Shown: positions 46,938-60,205, counted from the stretch's first letter. The stretch is 64,000 bases of DNA from Roridomyces roridus (GCA_029378245.1 JARKIF010000011.1:1178001-1242000), one strand, 5' to 3'. A program made the numbers and translations. Notes: generated from the sequence alone by a model not told the origin.

Positions 46938-47113
46938 TTTATATGTATTATGTCCCTTGTTTTCCTTGTAATTAGCTTCATGATTTACACATCGTCTTCA
47001 CAAGTCAGCAGATCTAACACAAAGACATTTGACAACAATTAAATCAAATTAGATTGCAGGCTAGTAATCTATGTCTAAAGCTTGGATATAGAGGAGGAAA
47101 GTTGAAGCAATTC

Positions 47114-48646
47114 TCAGACATGGTCGACATCGTTCGGCGGCACCCGGTAGTATTCGTCCAACTGGGCAAGCTCCTCCGGGGTGGGCACTTTGTAAAGATC
47201 AAGCTTGGCACGTCCGTACTGGGTCATAAATGCATCCCGCGGCAGATTCTTCCACTTCTCGACGTCGGACCAACTGGTACAAAATGCCTCCGTCGGCAGA
47301 GCGATCCCGTTGTTCATGTACATTGCACGCTCACGGAGGGAGAGCACGGTGTTGTAGTAATCGGGCTCGAAGTAGTCAAGGGGGACGTGCAACGGGTGGC
47401 GGAGAGAAATCTCGGAGGGCCCAAGGTTTGAGTCTACTCGCGTGCGATTAACACTGATGACCGGGGATGAGTTTGTAGCAAACAAGAAAGACTCGGAGTG
47501 GTTACGCACGCTGCACCATTGCGTCCAGCGCCATCCTTGTGCCTAGAATCCATCAACCTGAACAAGCCGCCCACCATCCTCGCACGACCAGGCTTCTCAT
47601 GGACCGCGTAATGTCCCGTTTGCGGATCAGGCTCGTCGTCCGAGTGTCCTTCGACTTCTTCTGCCAAAGCAAGGACCTCGGGACTAAAGCCATCAGCTTG
47701 AAGTTGCTCAACGCGACCGTCACCCAACTACATACATATCAGACTCATAACAAACAGGCATGAGAGACATACTTCAATTCGGCGGCGATAGGTGTTGTTT
47801 TTGGCGATATCGAGCGCGACACGGCCCGGAGATTTGGCCTCCTTGCGTGCAATCTTCGCCATGTGGCAATACACGAAGTTTTCGTAGAGTTGGACAAGTA
47901 GCGGGAAATCATTGAGGTTTGCTAAATTCGGCTTTAGTGCAGTCAGTGAGTTGAACGGAACAAAGCAGGAAAGAAGCGGGAAAGACGAACCCTCATATGT
48001 GTGTATCCAAATCCTGTAGCGACGGCCTTGAAGGTTGAAATAGCAAGACGCATGTGTAAGGTGTTGTAGATGGAGTCTGGTGTGCCGAGAACGTCCGGGG
48101 CCCACTGCCTCAACCCGGCGCGAGCGATGGTGTTGAATGTCATTTGAAGGTGTTCTTCGCCGACCTCCCGCAGATCGCAGGCAGTTTGACTACGCCCGAG
48201 AATGGCCACCTGCTGTATCTCCGTGACAATGGAAACAGCCTGGGCGGCAAATGGCTGAGCTTGTTGACGAAGGAGAGTTGCGACATCAGCCTCAACTGCG
48301 TCCTCTGATGTGTAGCGACGGTTGAATACTTGGATAAGGTCGCCGGAGACGGGAGGGGGTATCGATTCCTGGGTGAAGAGTCCCCAAATGGTGCGAATGT
48401 GTAAATGAAACGCCCGCTTGAAGAGAGAGGATGAATTATTGGATAGTGAGAATTTAGCGAACGCACCTGTGTCCCGAGTGCTTTCTTGGCCTTCACGGCA
48501 TGCTGTGTCATAGCATATTGCTTCTTGCCACGCTTGGCGGGTGCGGCCGTGGCAGTAGAAGGAGTGCCGCCTGCGCCGGAACGAGACTTCTTTGAAGGGA
48601 TATTGGCATAGCGATTTCCGCTGTTGGATCTGCCGCGCTTGCCCAT
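47114..48646 (-). CDS. Unknown multi-exon protein, possibly transposon-associated
   Basis: The start ATG at 48646 gives a basic N-terminus (MGKRGRSNSGNRYANIPSKK). Exons 48467-48646, 47991-48416, 47773-47931 and about 47512-47727 follow in frame. The last exon, about 47114-47450, ends SEISLRHPLHVPLDYFEPDY, then DVEKWKNLPRDAFMTQYGRA and EELAQLDEYYRVPPNDVDHV. The join between exons 4 and 5 could not be resolved without a frame change. The C-terminal motif is one I associate with multi-copy, probably mobile, genes of Agaricomycetes; no enzyme motif is visible. The gene follows a CACTA transposase on the opposite strand and could belong to the same element. Confidence 0.5.
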
Positions 48647-49170
48647 GGAAAAGGGTATGATGGTGCTTGGAATCACCGAAGGGGAGCTGAGGGAGGTGTT
48701 GTACTGCAGCACCTGGTATATGTTCACAACGAGTGGCGCATTGTGTCGAATTGGGCAAACCATACATACATGACATTGAGGCACATTCAAGCCTCCGTCT
48801 CAGGCTGTTGTCTCGGATCCGTCTAGTTGGTCTGGAAACAAGCCCTAAGATGGACTTGAACTTCCGGGATAGTCCAAGTGAAAGACCAGCAGAGGAAATG
48901 TCGAGCCAGACAGAGGAAATGGGGCCAGCGGTTGTTGTTGAAAGAGGCGCGAGCGAAGTGCTCCGTCCGCTGATCCGAGTATGACAGATTCTGTCAGCAT
49001 AACTTGGCCCTTTGACGCACTTAGCGGATTTACTTGAAAAGCAAAATCCGACGGCAAATTCACGATCACTTCATTCCCAATTAGTTCCCCTTGTGCTGAA
49101 GTCGTAACCTTGTTCCTGTTCGGAACGATTTTCTGCGGCCATCAATGCCGAATGAGGTGTGACACCAGCA

Positions 49171-49246
49171 CATGCGTCGAGACATGCGTCGAGACATGCA
49201 GACGAGGCATGTCAAAATGACATGCGTCGGACTTTGCCCCCGGTGT
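49171..49246. repeat. Dispersed palindromic repeat, copy 2 (inverted)
   Basis: GGCATGTCA-AAA-TGACATGC lies at 49206-49226, with ACATGCGTCGAGACATGCGTC before it and GGACTTTGCCCCCGGTGT after it. This is the inverted counterpart of 41431-41495. The arm GTCGAGACATGC occurs twice in tandem here. Confidence 0.75.
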
Positions 49247-49374
49247 GATGTGCGTCTGGACCGGTTCTTTTGTTACCTGTATGCCGCTGCGACGGGCAAG
49301 ACTCCGGAGACTCGCGGAGAGTGGGAGAACTTGAACCAATATAGGAAACCTGAGCAGTGAGCAGCTCACTGCTC

Positions 49375-49909
49375 TAGTGTTTTCCCGGCTCCGGCTTGGC
49401 TTGAAGCCGCCGGCTTGGGCTTGGCTTGAGCCGGCTCCGGCTTTCAGAATCCCCAAGCCGGGGCCACTTGAGTTTTGTCAGGAATCCAATCTTCTTTGGG
49501 GTTAATCTGTCAGTTCATACCAATGTATTTGCTAGTTCCCAAGTTCCAAGTGAGAATGAAGACTCCAAATGCAATTCCCGAGGGCAAGATCACGAGATCA
49601 CAGGTGATGGTCCCCGTGATTGGCCATCAACTTTTGATTCCTCACCCACCAAACTTGAATTTTAATAATGGCAGATAATGAGCATTTTTCATGTTAGATT
49701 TGTGTTAAATTGAGTATAGGTAGGCTCCTCGATAGGCTCTCAAAAATGGTACTGGTAAGCCGGGGCTTAGCCGCCGGCTTACGGCTTGGGAAAACTCAAG
49801 CCGGAGCCCGAAGCCGGGGGTGCATCCGGCTTGGGCTTGGCTTGGCCCGGCTTAGCCGGACCCCGGCTTGGCCGGCTTGGGGCTTCGAGCCGTAGCCGGC
49901 AAAACACTA
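49375..49909. mobile_element. hAT-like non-autonomous element with CCGGCTT subterminal arrays
   Basis: The ends TAGTGTTTTCCCGGCT and, inverted, TAGTGTTTTGCCGGCT are followed on both sides by dense arrays of CCGGCTT and GGCTTGG. TAGTG-type ends and subterminal arrays fit the hAT superfamily. A clean 8-bp target duplication was not found; AGTGAGC-type sequence lies on both outer sides but is part of a local palindrome (49352-49374). Its right end abuts the start of the 4.3-kb repeat. Confidence 0.6.
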
Positions 49910-49921
49910 AGTGAGCTGTTA

Positions 49922-52900
49922 CATACATTTGATGTCAGTCTTGCATATCTCACTAGATGTATTCAGCTCATGACCATGACTAGTTCCTGAAGCATACAGG
50001 TGGAATCAAGGGGGAGCGGATTTTCACATCTGCATACACAATCTTGAATGAATGGGAACAAACACGCAGTCATGCTCTGGCTCTCACAAAATCTCTCTCT
50101 TTTGTCAAAGAGTTATGGACATCTGTTATTGATGGTCTAAAGGCAGCTCAACTTCCACTGACACAATTTGTCTACACTGATATGCCAATTGGTATGCTAC
50201 TAGTTGTAACCTATGATGCTTTGCTAAACTGACATGATACTCTCCTCAGCAGAGCGCCCCTTTCATGAGGGCATCAATCAAGCACTGACTGCAAATGTTG
50301 AGCCCGTTACAGACTGGACCGATCTTAGTCCATTCTCAAGAGCACTGGACATTGGTGTTTTTCAAACATCGGACTCCGTTGAAATTGAACGGTTTGCTGG
50401 GGTCCTGCTCACCAAGATGAATCTCTCTTCGGCAAATACTGGTCATCACCTTGTTGGCCTTTCAATCAAGGCCCAGCAGAGACATGTATATTTCATTCAA
50501 CTTCGTTCAAAATTTGGGATCTTTTTGTTCAATGTAAGTGAGATCGCTTGACATGCACTGATCTTGATTCTAACTGATACATTGATAGGTCTCCTCATTG
50601 ACTGAGCCCAGTCACCTCCTTCTCTTCGTGCAATACTCACAAATCCTGCCATCATCAAATTTGGTCAGACAGTTCGTCGCTCGCTTGAAACCCTTGCGGA
50701 TGTGTTTCAGTTGGCACAGCTGAACAAGGATCTCAAGACATGGAATCCTCCATTTCTTGATCTTGGTGCTTATGCCAAATTGAAGGGTGTTTCCAATGAC
50801 CCCTCTCTCTCCACTCATGCCCTTGCTGGCCTTGTTCTCCAAAAATATCTCCCTGACCGTGCTTGGTCCCCGAATCATGAATGGACACAGGATGAATTGT
50901 TTCGTGAAATTGACTGCCAATGGCAAATCTGTACAGCACTTTACCGCCTTTCTTCTGTTGGGCTTCCCTTGTCTGCGGAACAAGCAGCAGTTCATGGTCA
51001 ACCAGTCACCCTTGTCCAAGGCTGCAAACCTGTGGCTGAAGGAACCATTGTGAGGGACCATCCTAGCTTTATAAATGCCCAGATGGACACCAATGGGAGT
51101 ACAAGGGCAATAAATATCACCACGTCGCGGACACTGATACAGCTAACCAGGGTCTGCAGTGATTTCAATTGCACAGATAATTCATTGATATTTTTCAGGT
51201 ACTTGTGGGTGGCTCAATTAACGCGCTTCATAAACAGACCCTGGAATGGATATTCTCCAATGGCGGCCAGCTTGTTGCTACTACCTCTCAGCTTCGCTCG
51301 CGCAATGGCCTTGATCTGTTCAAATCACCTCCACTTCGGCACCATATGGGCACCCCAGCTACAGCAGCAGCCTATGATCCTGATGATCAATTCATACCAT
51401 CTCCGAGCACACAGTTTCAACACTGGAAACCAACCGAAGAAAATATTGATTTGGGCTCGGATGATTCAGATGCTGTATGTTCTCACATTTTGCTTCAATA
51501 ATTTGTATTATGAATGATTTGGTTTCTAGGACAGCAATGCATCAACAGACCCAGAAATGAATCAGCATCTGTTTCAATGGGATCTCAATCCAGTGAGTTC
51601 AAGCAGTTGCAGTGCTGCAATCCCTTTGTCTCATTGGGAAACCACAGAACATGACAGAAAATGCAGTGTTTGCTGAATTGAATCTCACAATCACTGCCCT
51701 GGACCATTTTGGAGAGCAGCTTCCAACCCGTGTCCTTGATGATGCATTCCACTACATGGATCGTCTTATCCGCCTGTTATCAAAGAAGCATCCTGTCTTC
51801 AACGCATTCTGTCATGATTTTAGCGAAGCAATTTTTGTCCGTGACAAATCTGATATGGAGGCTGTTAAACAGGTTCTCCTGGCAAAGGGAATCAGCTGGG
51901 AATACGCAAAGCGTGCAATGGCTGATGCAGTGAATCGCAGGGTGCGGCGATACATTCCCCCTCACCAAATTCTCCTCCGTCGTCTGGAAATTTTATTCAA
52001 GGCCTATCTTGGTTTCTCGGGAGAAAATCCATTCTTCTCAAAGGATGCTGTTGAGATGATCCGACATCTCACTGATACAGTTCGGCGCGGATATCTTTCA
52101 GACCCTCCTGGACATTCCCTTTACTACATTATTGGCCGTGATCGAGATGGTCTTACAATTTATCGCACCATCCGGGGAACCAACTCTGTGGAGGGTGGAT
52201 TTCATATGGCTGTTCGTCGAGTTTTTGGATCGCTCCGTGCCTCTCCCGAGCTTGCAGAGTGCTTACTTATCAATTGGATCTGTCGCCGAAATCAACGGAC
52301 AAGTGTGGCATATTTGGTATTCAACCTACATTCTCATTCCCAATAGGTCGGGAGCCAAAATCGCACAGGCAAAAAATTCCAGGGCCACTTTGATCTCTGG
52401 GTTCAAGATGAAATTGTTGAATTTGGAATTGAGGTTGGGTGCAAGCCATCTTTCCCAACACCTAGAGTTCTCCCTACTCGGATTGCCACCTCAGAGACCA
52501 TTGGCATTGTTCCTATGTCAACCTCACTTGCCCAGGATCTTGGGATAACCACCCTTCCCCGCATCCCAGTTGCTGGACTGCCTCATCATCGGGACACACC
52601 CACCCACACATTTACTTGACTCTCTACTGAGGCGACAAATGTGTACCGATACCTGCAACTTCGACAATCAGTGCTAACACCAGTTCTCCCTGTCCATACA
52701 CGGAAGGAATACATTACATTCAAACAGTACATTGATCGCCCAGCATTCCGACGTAGTGGTGCACTACATGCCCCCAGCGAGCGGCACAAGGATATCAATT
52801 TTGACCTGTTTGCAAAAGCTTGGAATGCACTGGTTGACCTTCAGTCTCTGGAAGTTAATGACTCCAATCTGCGCATTTACTACAAATTGCCACAGCAACT

Positions 52901-54245
52901 TGAAGCTCACCACAAGAAGTCAATTGCATGGGACTTGGAGCATTCAGCTCTGGCGGATGGCCAGAACTTTGTCTCCCGGCAGCCCTTCCTAGACCTCATC
53001 AACTCTAGATTCAACAGTGCAACTGGGCTGAATGCAATACCACTCCCAGGACCTGACAGTGACGACCTCGCAGCTGGAGGTTAGTGATTTGGAATTCTGT
53101 GCAAATGTAAATCCTAATTTAATTGTAGGCACCTACGATCCAACATCATTTGACCGTATGACATCCCTGCCTGCGGAGAACGAGTCAGGCAATGCTCACT
53201 ACAATCATGATGACTTTCAATATCCATTGGCAAACCTGCAGATTTCACAACCAGCTGGGGTCCCTGAACCACCGCCGGGTCCATCGGGTAGCATTGCTAA
53301 TTTGGACCAGGTGCGAAGCAACATTGGAATAGCCCCCAGTACCTCAGCATTTGTGAACTTGACGCCGGTTGTCAATACACAATCCGGAACCAATGAAGCT
53401 CGACACATGTTCTATCAAACAGTGTTGCCAGGTGCTGGAAAGGGAAAGACAGCTGCAGGCAGAAACAAGGCACGTTGTGGGAGTTGCCTGCATTTTTACT
53501 GCCGAAACAGGCATGACTGCAGCGTTCATGGTGGACGCAACCATTGCAGATGTGTCCCGGGAAGACACCCTGCCCTCCCCGAACGGACACCTGCCCGGGT
53601 CAAGGAAGAGAAAATTGTCAAGTGGCTGGAAGAAAACCCTACTATGATGTGTCGTTTGCCCTAGAGTATGTAGTCCGGGATGTATGTATTTGTAGCATTC
53701 TTCTACAAAGTGAACAGGTATTAAACATCGAACTATGAGAATAGAAATAATGAGAGCTGAAAACCCCGGTACAAGCAGAAGAATGTGCTCATATGTCCCA
53801 GTACCCTCTTACATCCAGTTCCAGTTGCTCATTATATGCATGCCGGCCTGTGCCTTGTGCTCGCGGGCCAGGGTATCAAAGGGATCAAGGAAAGTACAGT
53901 GTGTGACAGATGATCTCGGAAGCGGAGAGGAATGCCCGATGATGGGCTATCGGGCCCAGAATCCAGCTTGAAAACCAATTGGCTGGAGCGTGGGTCTATT
54001 TGAGGATTTATCTCCGAAAAAACCCGTGCAACGGCGCGTACCCGGCCATCTCGTGTCAAACCCGTTTTGGACCCATGCTTCAAACGGTGATTACACCCCG
54101 CGGACAGCTTGACGGAAATCACATTACGGGAACAACGACATGGTCAGTCAACAAATCTCCCTCTTTTATTCGATTTCTTCTCTCTTTTTTCTTTCTTTTT
54201 CAACTTGATTTCTTTTCCTTCTCCACAGACATACGACATGAGCCC
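49922..54245 (+). repeat. 4.3-kb direct repeat, copy A (5'-truncated transposon)
   Basis: The stretch equals 55841-60168 base for base as far as read, except for four bases missing at 50613 (copy B has TCATCTACC where copy A has TCACC). It starts one base after the codon for the proposed first catalytic Asp, so copy A lacks the N-terminal half of the protein. It carries the rest of the coding exons, including the cysteine cluster, to the stop at 53662. It also includes about 580 bp of 3' flank ending in CCACAGACATACGACATGAG. The 4-base loss shifts the frame in the exonuclease-like exon, so this copy cannot make the full protein. Confidence 0.93.
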
Positions 54246-54438
54246 TCAATGGCTCATTACTCATGCATGTGGAGACGTGGGTCCATATATGGACCCGTGA
54301 ACTGCACCCGTGTAGATACGTATCGGTCCGATGATTTAATACCTATTTCCGTATGTACCCGCCGTCAAACTGCGGTAATCATGTATTACCCGATGACATG
54401 TGTGCCGCATGCCCACCGCGTGCCTTTCTTATCCCTCG

Positions 54439-57400
54439 ATGGACACTACCAAACCCAAGGGCACTCACGGAGGCAAAAGATCTGGGGTCGGTCGGAAGCC
54501 AAAGGACAAGCCCAGCAATCCTCCACCACAGCCAGGGCAATCAGCTCGTCCCCGGACCAATGTACATGCAGCTCAACCTGGAGATCCCATTGCTCCTTTT
54601 TTCGAGAGCCGTCGGAGTGACCAGCCTGTGCCGAGTACCCGGTCATTCTACTCTGCATCAAATCCCGAAGCAGCCATCCAGCAACAGGATAATGTGGTTG
54701 AACCGGCACCAGGTGTGTATCTTTCCGCAAAAAATGGAGTATGAGTGTGACATATAATCTAGTGCTGGTCATCTCCCCGGGGAATTTCGAGCAGCTTCAA
54801 GCTGACTTGAATTTTGTATCCCAGCATGATGAGCATGCAGATATTGCTCAGGGCGATGCCCAAGTCGATGAAAGTTTTGTGGATGCTGCATTAGGTGTAG
54901 ATGCAGACGAGGATAGAACAGCTGAAGATGAAGCCTCCTTCCCCAAGATTGAATCAGCCACTACTCGGTATTTGGAATCCGTCAAGTCCCGGGTACAGAC
55001 AGAGATCAACCAACATGGCAAGCCACTGTGTCATCTGCGTGGAGACTTGTATGATCGCCCTCCCCACCCACTGTTTGCACTTAAAACTAGCTTTGTTCGG
55101 CCACTGGACAGTGCCCACCCACAAGATGGTCTCTACACCCGAGATGTTTGCTTATGGCTCCTGTATCTTCTCCCTGGAGCTCCGGACGAGTTCAAATGCA
55201 AGGCCTGTGGTAAATACTTGACTCGGAATGGTATGTTTGATTATAATGGATGCTTGCCCTGACCAAATTATGTAGGGTTCAATGACTCCCCAATTGCACG
55301 TCGCGTGCGCTCAATGCCCTCGGATTTCTTCCTCTTGACAAATCGATTTCTTTGTGATAGTCGCAGGAAGGAAGATCAGGGCTGCGGCCGAAGCTTCCAA
55401 GGAACTGATCCATTCATTCTCGGTCAGCTTCCTCGGTTTACACAACTTGCATTTCCTGGTATGTACTGCTTACACAACTTGGCTCAAAGCTAATTTCAAT
55501 AGCATATATTACAGCCCGCGGAGCAATCTCCAAGACAATGATGTGGCAGATGAAGAATACCTTTGCAACACGCTTTGGCCCTGCTCCATTTTCCGAGTTG
55601 GTGTCGGAAATACAGCATCGAGAGCATGCAGAGTGTGAGCTAATGTACCTTGCTGCGGCCAAATTCTACCGTCCAACACGAGTCACACCATTCTCGGAGT
55701 TTGGTGATCACATGGGCTATGCTGGTTCACCTCCTGGTGTCTCCTTCCTCAAAGGATGCTTCACAGACTTCACAACAGCTCATCGAATCTTCATTGAGCG
55801 CTATGTTGCCAGCCTTCCACTCACTATAGCAAAAGCTGACCATACATTTGATGTCAGTCTTGCATATCTCACTAGATGTATTCAGCTCATGACCATGACT
55901 AGTTCCTGAAGCATACAGGTGGAATCAAGGGGGAGCGGATTTTCACATCTGCATACACAATCTTGAATGAATGGGAACAAACACGCAGTCATGCTCTGGC
56001 TCTCACAAAATCTCTCTCTTTTGTCAAAGAGTTATGGACATCTGTTATTGATGGTCTAAAGGCAGCTCAACTTCCACTGACACAATTTGTCTACACTGAT
56101 ATGCCAATTGGTATGCTACTAGTTGTAACCTATGATGCTTTGCTAAACTGACATGATACTCTCCTCAGCAGAGCGCCCCTTTCATGAGGGCATCAATCAA
56201 GCACTGACTGCAAATGTTGAGCCCGTTACAGACTGGACCGATCTTAGTCCATTCTCAAGAGCACTGGACATTGGTGTTTTTCAAACATCGGACTCCGTTG
56301 AAATTGAACGGTTTGCTGGGGTCCTGCTCACCAAGATGAATCTCTCTTCGGCAAATACTGGTCATCACCTTGTTGGCCTTTCAATCAAGGCCCAGCAGAG
56401 ACATGTATATTTCATTCAACTTCGTTCAAAATTTGGGATCTTTTTGTTCAATGTAAGTGAGATCGCTTGACATGCACTGATCTTGATTCTAACTGATACA
56501 TTGATAGGTCTCCTCATTGACTGAGCCCAGTCATCTACCTCCTTCTCTTCGTGCAATACTCACAAATCCTGCCATCATCAAATTTGGTCAGACAGTTCGT
56601 CGCTCGCTTGAAACCCTTGCGGATGTGTTTCAGTTGGCACAGCTGAACAAGGATCTCAAGACATGGAATCCTCCATTTCTTGATCTTGGTGCTTATGCCA
56701 AATTGAAGGGTGTTTCCAATGACCCCTCTCTCTCCACTCATGCCCTTGCTGGCCTTGTTCTCCAAAAATATCTCCCTGACCGTGCTTGGTCCCCGAATCA
56801 TGAATGGACACAGGATGAATTGTTTCGTGAAATTGACTGCCAATGGCAAATCTGTACAGCACTTTACCGCCTTTCTTCTGTTGGGCTTCCCTTGTCTGCG
56901 GAACAAGCAGCAGTTCATGGTCAACCAGTCACCCTTGTCCAAGGCTGCAAACCTGTGGCTGAAGGAACCATTGTGAGGGACCATCCTAGCTTTATAAATG
57001 CCCAGATGGACACCAATGGGAGTACAAGGGCAATAAATATCACCACGTCGCGGACACTGATACAGCTAACCAGGGTCTGCAGTGATTTCAATTGCACAGA
57101 TAATTCATTGATATTTTTCAGGTACTTGTGGGTGGCTCAATTAACGCGCTTCATAAACAGACCCTGGAATGGATATTCTCCAATGGCGGCCAGCTTGTTG
57201 CTACTACCTCTCAGCTTCGCTCGCGCAATGGCCTTGATCTGTTCAAATCACCTCCACTTCGGCACCATATGGGCACCCCAGCTACAGCAGCAGCCTATGA
57301 TCCTGATGATCAATTCATACCATCTCCGAGCACACAGTTTCAACACTGGAAACCAACCGAAGAAAATATTGATTTGGGCTCGGATGATTCAGATGCTGTA

Positions 57401-59587
57401 TGTTCTCACATTTTGCTTCAATAATTTGTATTATGAATGATTTGGTTTCTAGGACAGCAATGCATCAACAGACCCAGAAATGAATCAGCATCTGTTTCAA
57501 TGGGATCTCAATCCAGTGAGTTCAAGCAGTTGCAGTGCTGCAATCCCTTTGTCTCATTGGGAAACCACAGAACATGACAGAAAATGCAGTGTTTGCTGAA
57601 TTGAATCTCACAATCACTGCCCTGGACCATTTTGGAGAGCAGCTTCCAACCCGTGTCCTTGATGATGCATTCCACTACATGGATCGTCTTATCCGCCTGT
57701 TATCAAAGAAGCATCCTGTCTTCAACGCATTCTGTCATGATTTTAGCGAAGCAATTTTTGTCCGTGACAAATCTGATATGGAGGCTGTTAAACAGGTTCT
57801 CCTGGCAAAGGGAATCAGCTGGGAATACGCAAAGCGTGCAATGGCTGATGCAGTGAATCGCAGGGTGCGGCGATACATTCCCCCTCACCAAATTCTCCTC
57901 CGTCGTCTGGAAATTTTATTCAAGGCCTATCTTGGTTTCTCGGGAGAAAATCCATTCTTCTCAAAGGATGCTGTTGAGATGATCCGACATCTCACTGATA
58001 CAGTTCGGCGCGGATATCTTTCAGACCCTCCTGGACATTCCCTTTACTACATTATTGGCCGTGATCGAGATGGTCTTACAATTTATCGCACCATCCGGGG
58101 AACCAACTCTGTGGAGGGTGGATTTCATATGGCTGTTCGTCGAGTTTTTGGATCGCTCCGTGCCTCTCCCGAGCTTGCAGAGTGCTTACTTATCAATTGG
58201 ATCTGTCGCCGAAATCAACGGACAAGTGTGGCATATTTGGTATTCAACCTACATTCTCATTCCCAATAGGTCGGGAGCCAAAATCGCACAGGCAAAAAAT
58301 TCCAGGGCCACTTTGATCTCTGGGTTCAAGATGAAATTGTTGAATTTGGAATTGAGGTTGGGTGCAAGCCATCTTTCCCAACACCTAGAGTTCTCCCTAC
58401 TCGGATTGCCACCTCAGAGACCATTGGCATTGTTCCTATGTCAACCTCACTTGCCCAGGATCTTGGGATAACCACCCTTCCCCGCATCCCAGTTGCTGGA
58501 CTGCCTCATCATCGGGACACACCCACCCACACATTTACTTGACTCTCTACTGAGGCGACAAATGTGTACCGATACCTGCAACTTCGACAATCAGTGCTAA
58601 CACCAGTTCTCCCTGTCCATACACGGAAGGAATACATTACATTCAAACAGTACATTGATCGCCCAGCATTCCGACGTAGTGGTGCACTACATGCCCCCAG
58701 CGAGCGGCACAAGGATATCAATTTTGACCTGTTTGCAAAAGCTTGGAATGCACTGGTTGACCTTCAGTCTCTGGAAGTTAATGACTCCAATCTGCGCATT
58801 TACTACAAATTGCCACAGCAACTTGAAGCTCACCACAAGAAGTCAATTGCATGGGACTTGGAGCATTCAGCTCTGGCGGATGGCCAGAACTTTGTCTCCC
58901 GGCAGCCCTTCCTAGACCTCATCAACTCTAGATTCAACAGTGCAACTGGGCTGAATGCAATACCACTCCCAGGACCTGACAGTGACGACCTCGCAGCTGG
59001 AGGTTAGTGATTTGGAATTCTGTGCAAATGTAAATCCTAATTTAATTGTAGGCACCTACGATCCAACATCATTTGACCGTATGACATCCCTGCCTGCGGA
59101 GAACGAGTCAGGCAATGCTCACTACAATCATGATGACTTTCAATATCCATTGGCAAACCTGCAGATTTCACAACCAGCTGGGGTCCCTGAACCACCGCCG
59201 GGTCCATCGGGTAGCATTGCTAATTTGGACCAGGTGCGAAGCAACATTGGAATAGCCCCCAGTACCTCAGCATTTGTGAACTTGACGCCGGTTGTCAATA
59301 CACAATCCGGAACCAATGAAGCTCGACACATGTTCTATCAAACAGTGTTGCCAGGTGCTGGAAAGGGAAAGACAGCTGCAGGCAGAAACAAGGCACGTTG
59401 TGGGAGTTGCCTGCATTTTTACTGCCGAAACAGGCATGACTGCAGCGTTCATGGTGGACGCAACCATTGCAGATGTGTCCCGGGAAGACACCCTGCCCTC
59501 CCCGAACGGACACCTGCCCGGGTCAAGGAAGAGAAAATTGTCAAGTGGCTGGAAGAAAACCCTACTATGATGTGTCGTTTGCCCTAG
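54439..59587 (+). CDS. DUF6729-type transposon protein: zinc ribbon, D/D/E-like core, exonuclease-like domain, cysteine cluster
   Basis: The start MDTTKPKGTHGGKRSGVGRK at 54439 gives a basic tail. It is followed by an acidic exon (from about 54789) and a DUF6729-like region with CKACGKYLTRN and CDSRRKEDQGCGRSF (zinc ribbon). The proposed catalytic core has KADHTFD (Asp at 55838), HTGGIKGERIFTSAYTILNE, and FVYTDMP (Asp at 56098). An RNase D-like region follows: IIKFGQTVRRSLETLADVF, PFLDLGAYAKLKGV and REIDCQWQICTALYRL. The Glu motif IRGTNSVEGGFHMAVRRVFG (Glu at 58114) comes next. Near the end is CGSCLHFYCRNRHDC-x-VHGGRNHCRC, then the stop at 59585. Several introns are clear, for example 55844 to about 55914. 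An in-frame TGA at 58540-58542 lies between the Glu part and the C-terminal exons. Fungal proteins of this layout are mobile and multi-copy. Exon borders are partly estimated. Confidence 0.72.
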
Positions 59588-60168
59588 AGTATGTAGTCCG
59601 GGATGTATGTATTTGTAGCATTCTTCTACAAAGTGAACAGGTATTAAACATCGAACTATGAGAATAGAAATAATGAGAGCTGAAAACCCCGGTACAAGCA
59701 GAAGAATGTGCTCATATGTCCCAGTACCCTCTTACATCCAGTTCCAGTTGCTCATTATATGCATGCCGGCCTGTGCCTTGTGCTCGCGGGCCAGGGTATC
59801 AAAGGGATCAAGGAAAGTACAGTGTGTGACAGATGATCTCGGAAGCGGAGAGGAATGCCCGATGATGGGCTATCGGGCCCAGAATCCAGCTTGAAAACCA
59901 ATTGGCTGGAGCGTGGGTCTATTTGAGGATTTATCTCCGAAAAAACCCGTGCAACGGCGCGTACCCGGCCATCTCGTGTCAAACCCGTTTTGGACCCATG
60001 CTTCAAACGGTGATTACACCCCGCGGACAGCTTGACGGAAATCACATTACGGGAACAACGACATGGTCAGTCAACAAATCTCCCTCTTTTATTCGATTTC
60101 TTCTCTCTTTTTTCTTTCTTTTTCAACTTGATTTCTTTTCCTTCTCCACAGACATACGACATGAGCCC
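55841..60168 (+). repeat. 4.3-kb direct repeat, copy B
   Basis: This is the partner of 49922-54245, offset by 5919 bp at the left and 5923 bp at the right. The right breakpoint is at 60168, after ATGAGCCC; the two copies diverge as TCAATGGCTC (copy A) and GCTCAATCAG (copy B). Copy B continues the complete gene that starts at 54439. Its last 100 bp are a pyrimidine-rich tract leading into the receptor gene. Confidence 0.93.
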
Positions 60169-60205
60169 GCTCAATCAGCACTGCTGTCATGGCTGTGGGA
60201 GCTGC

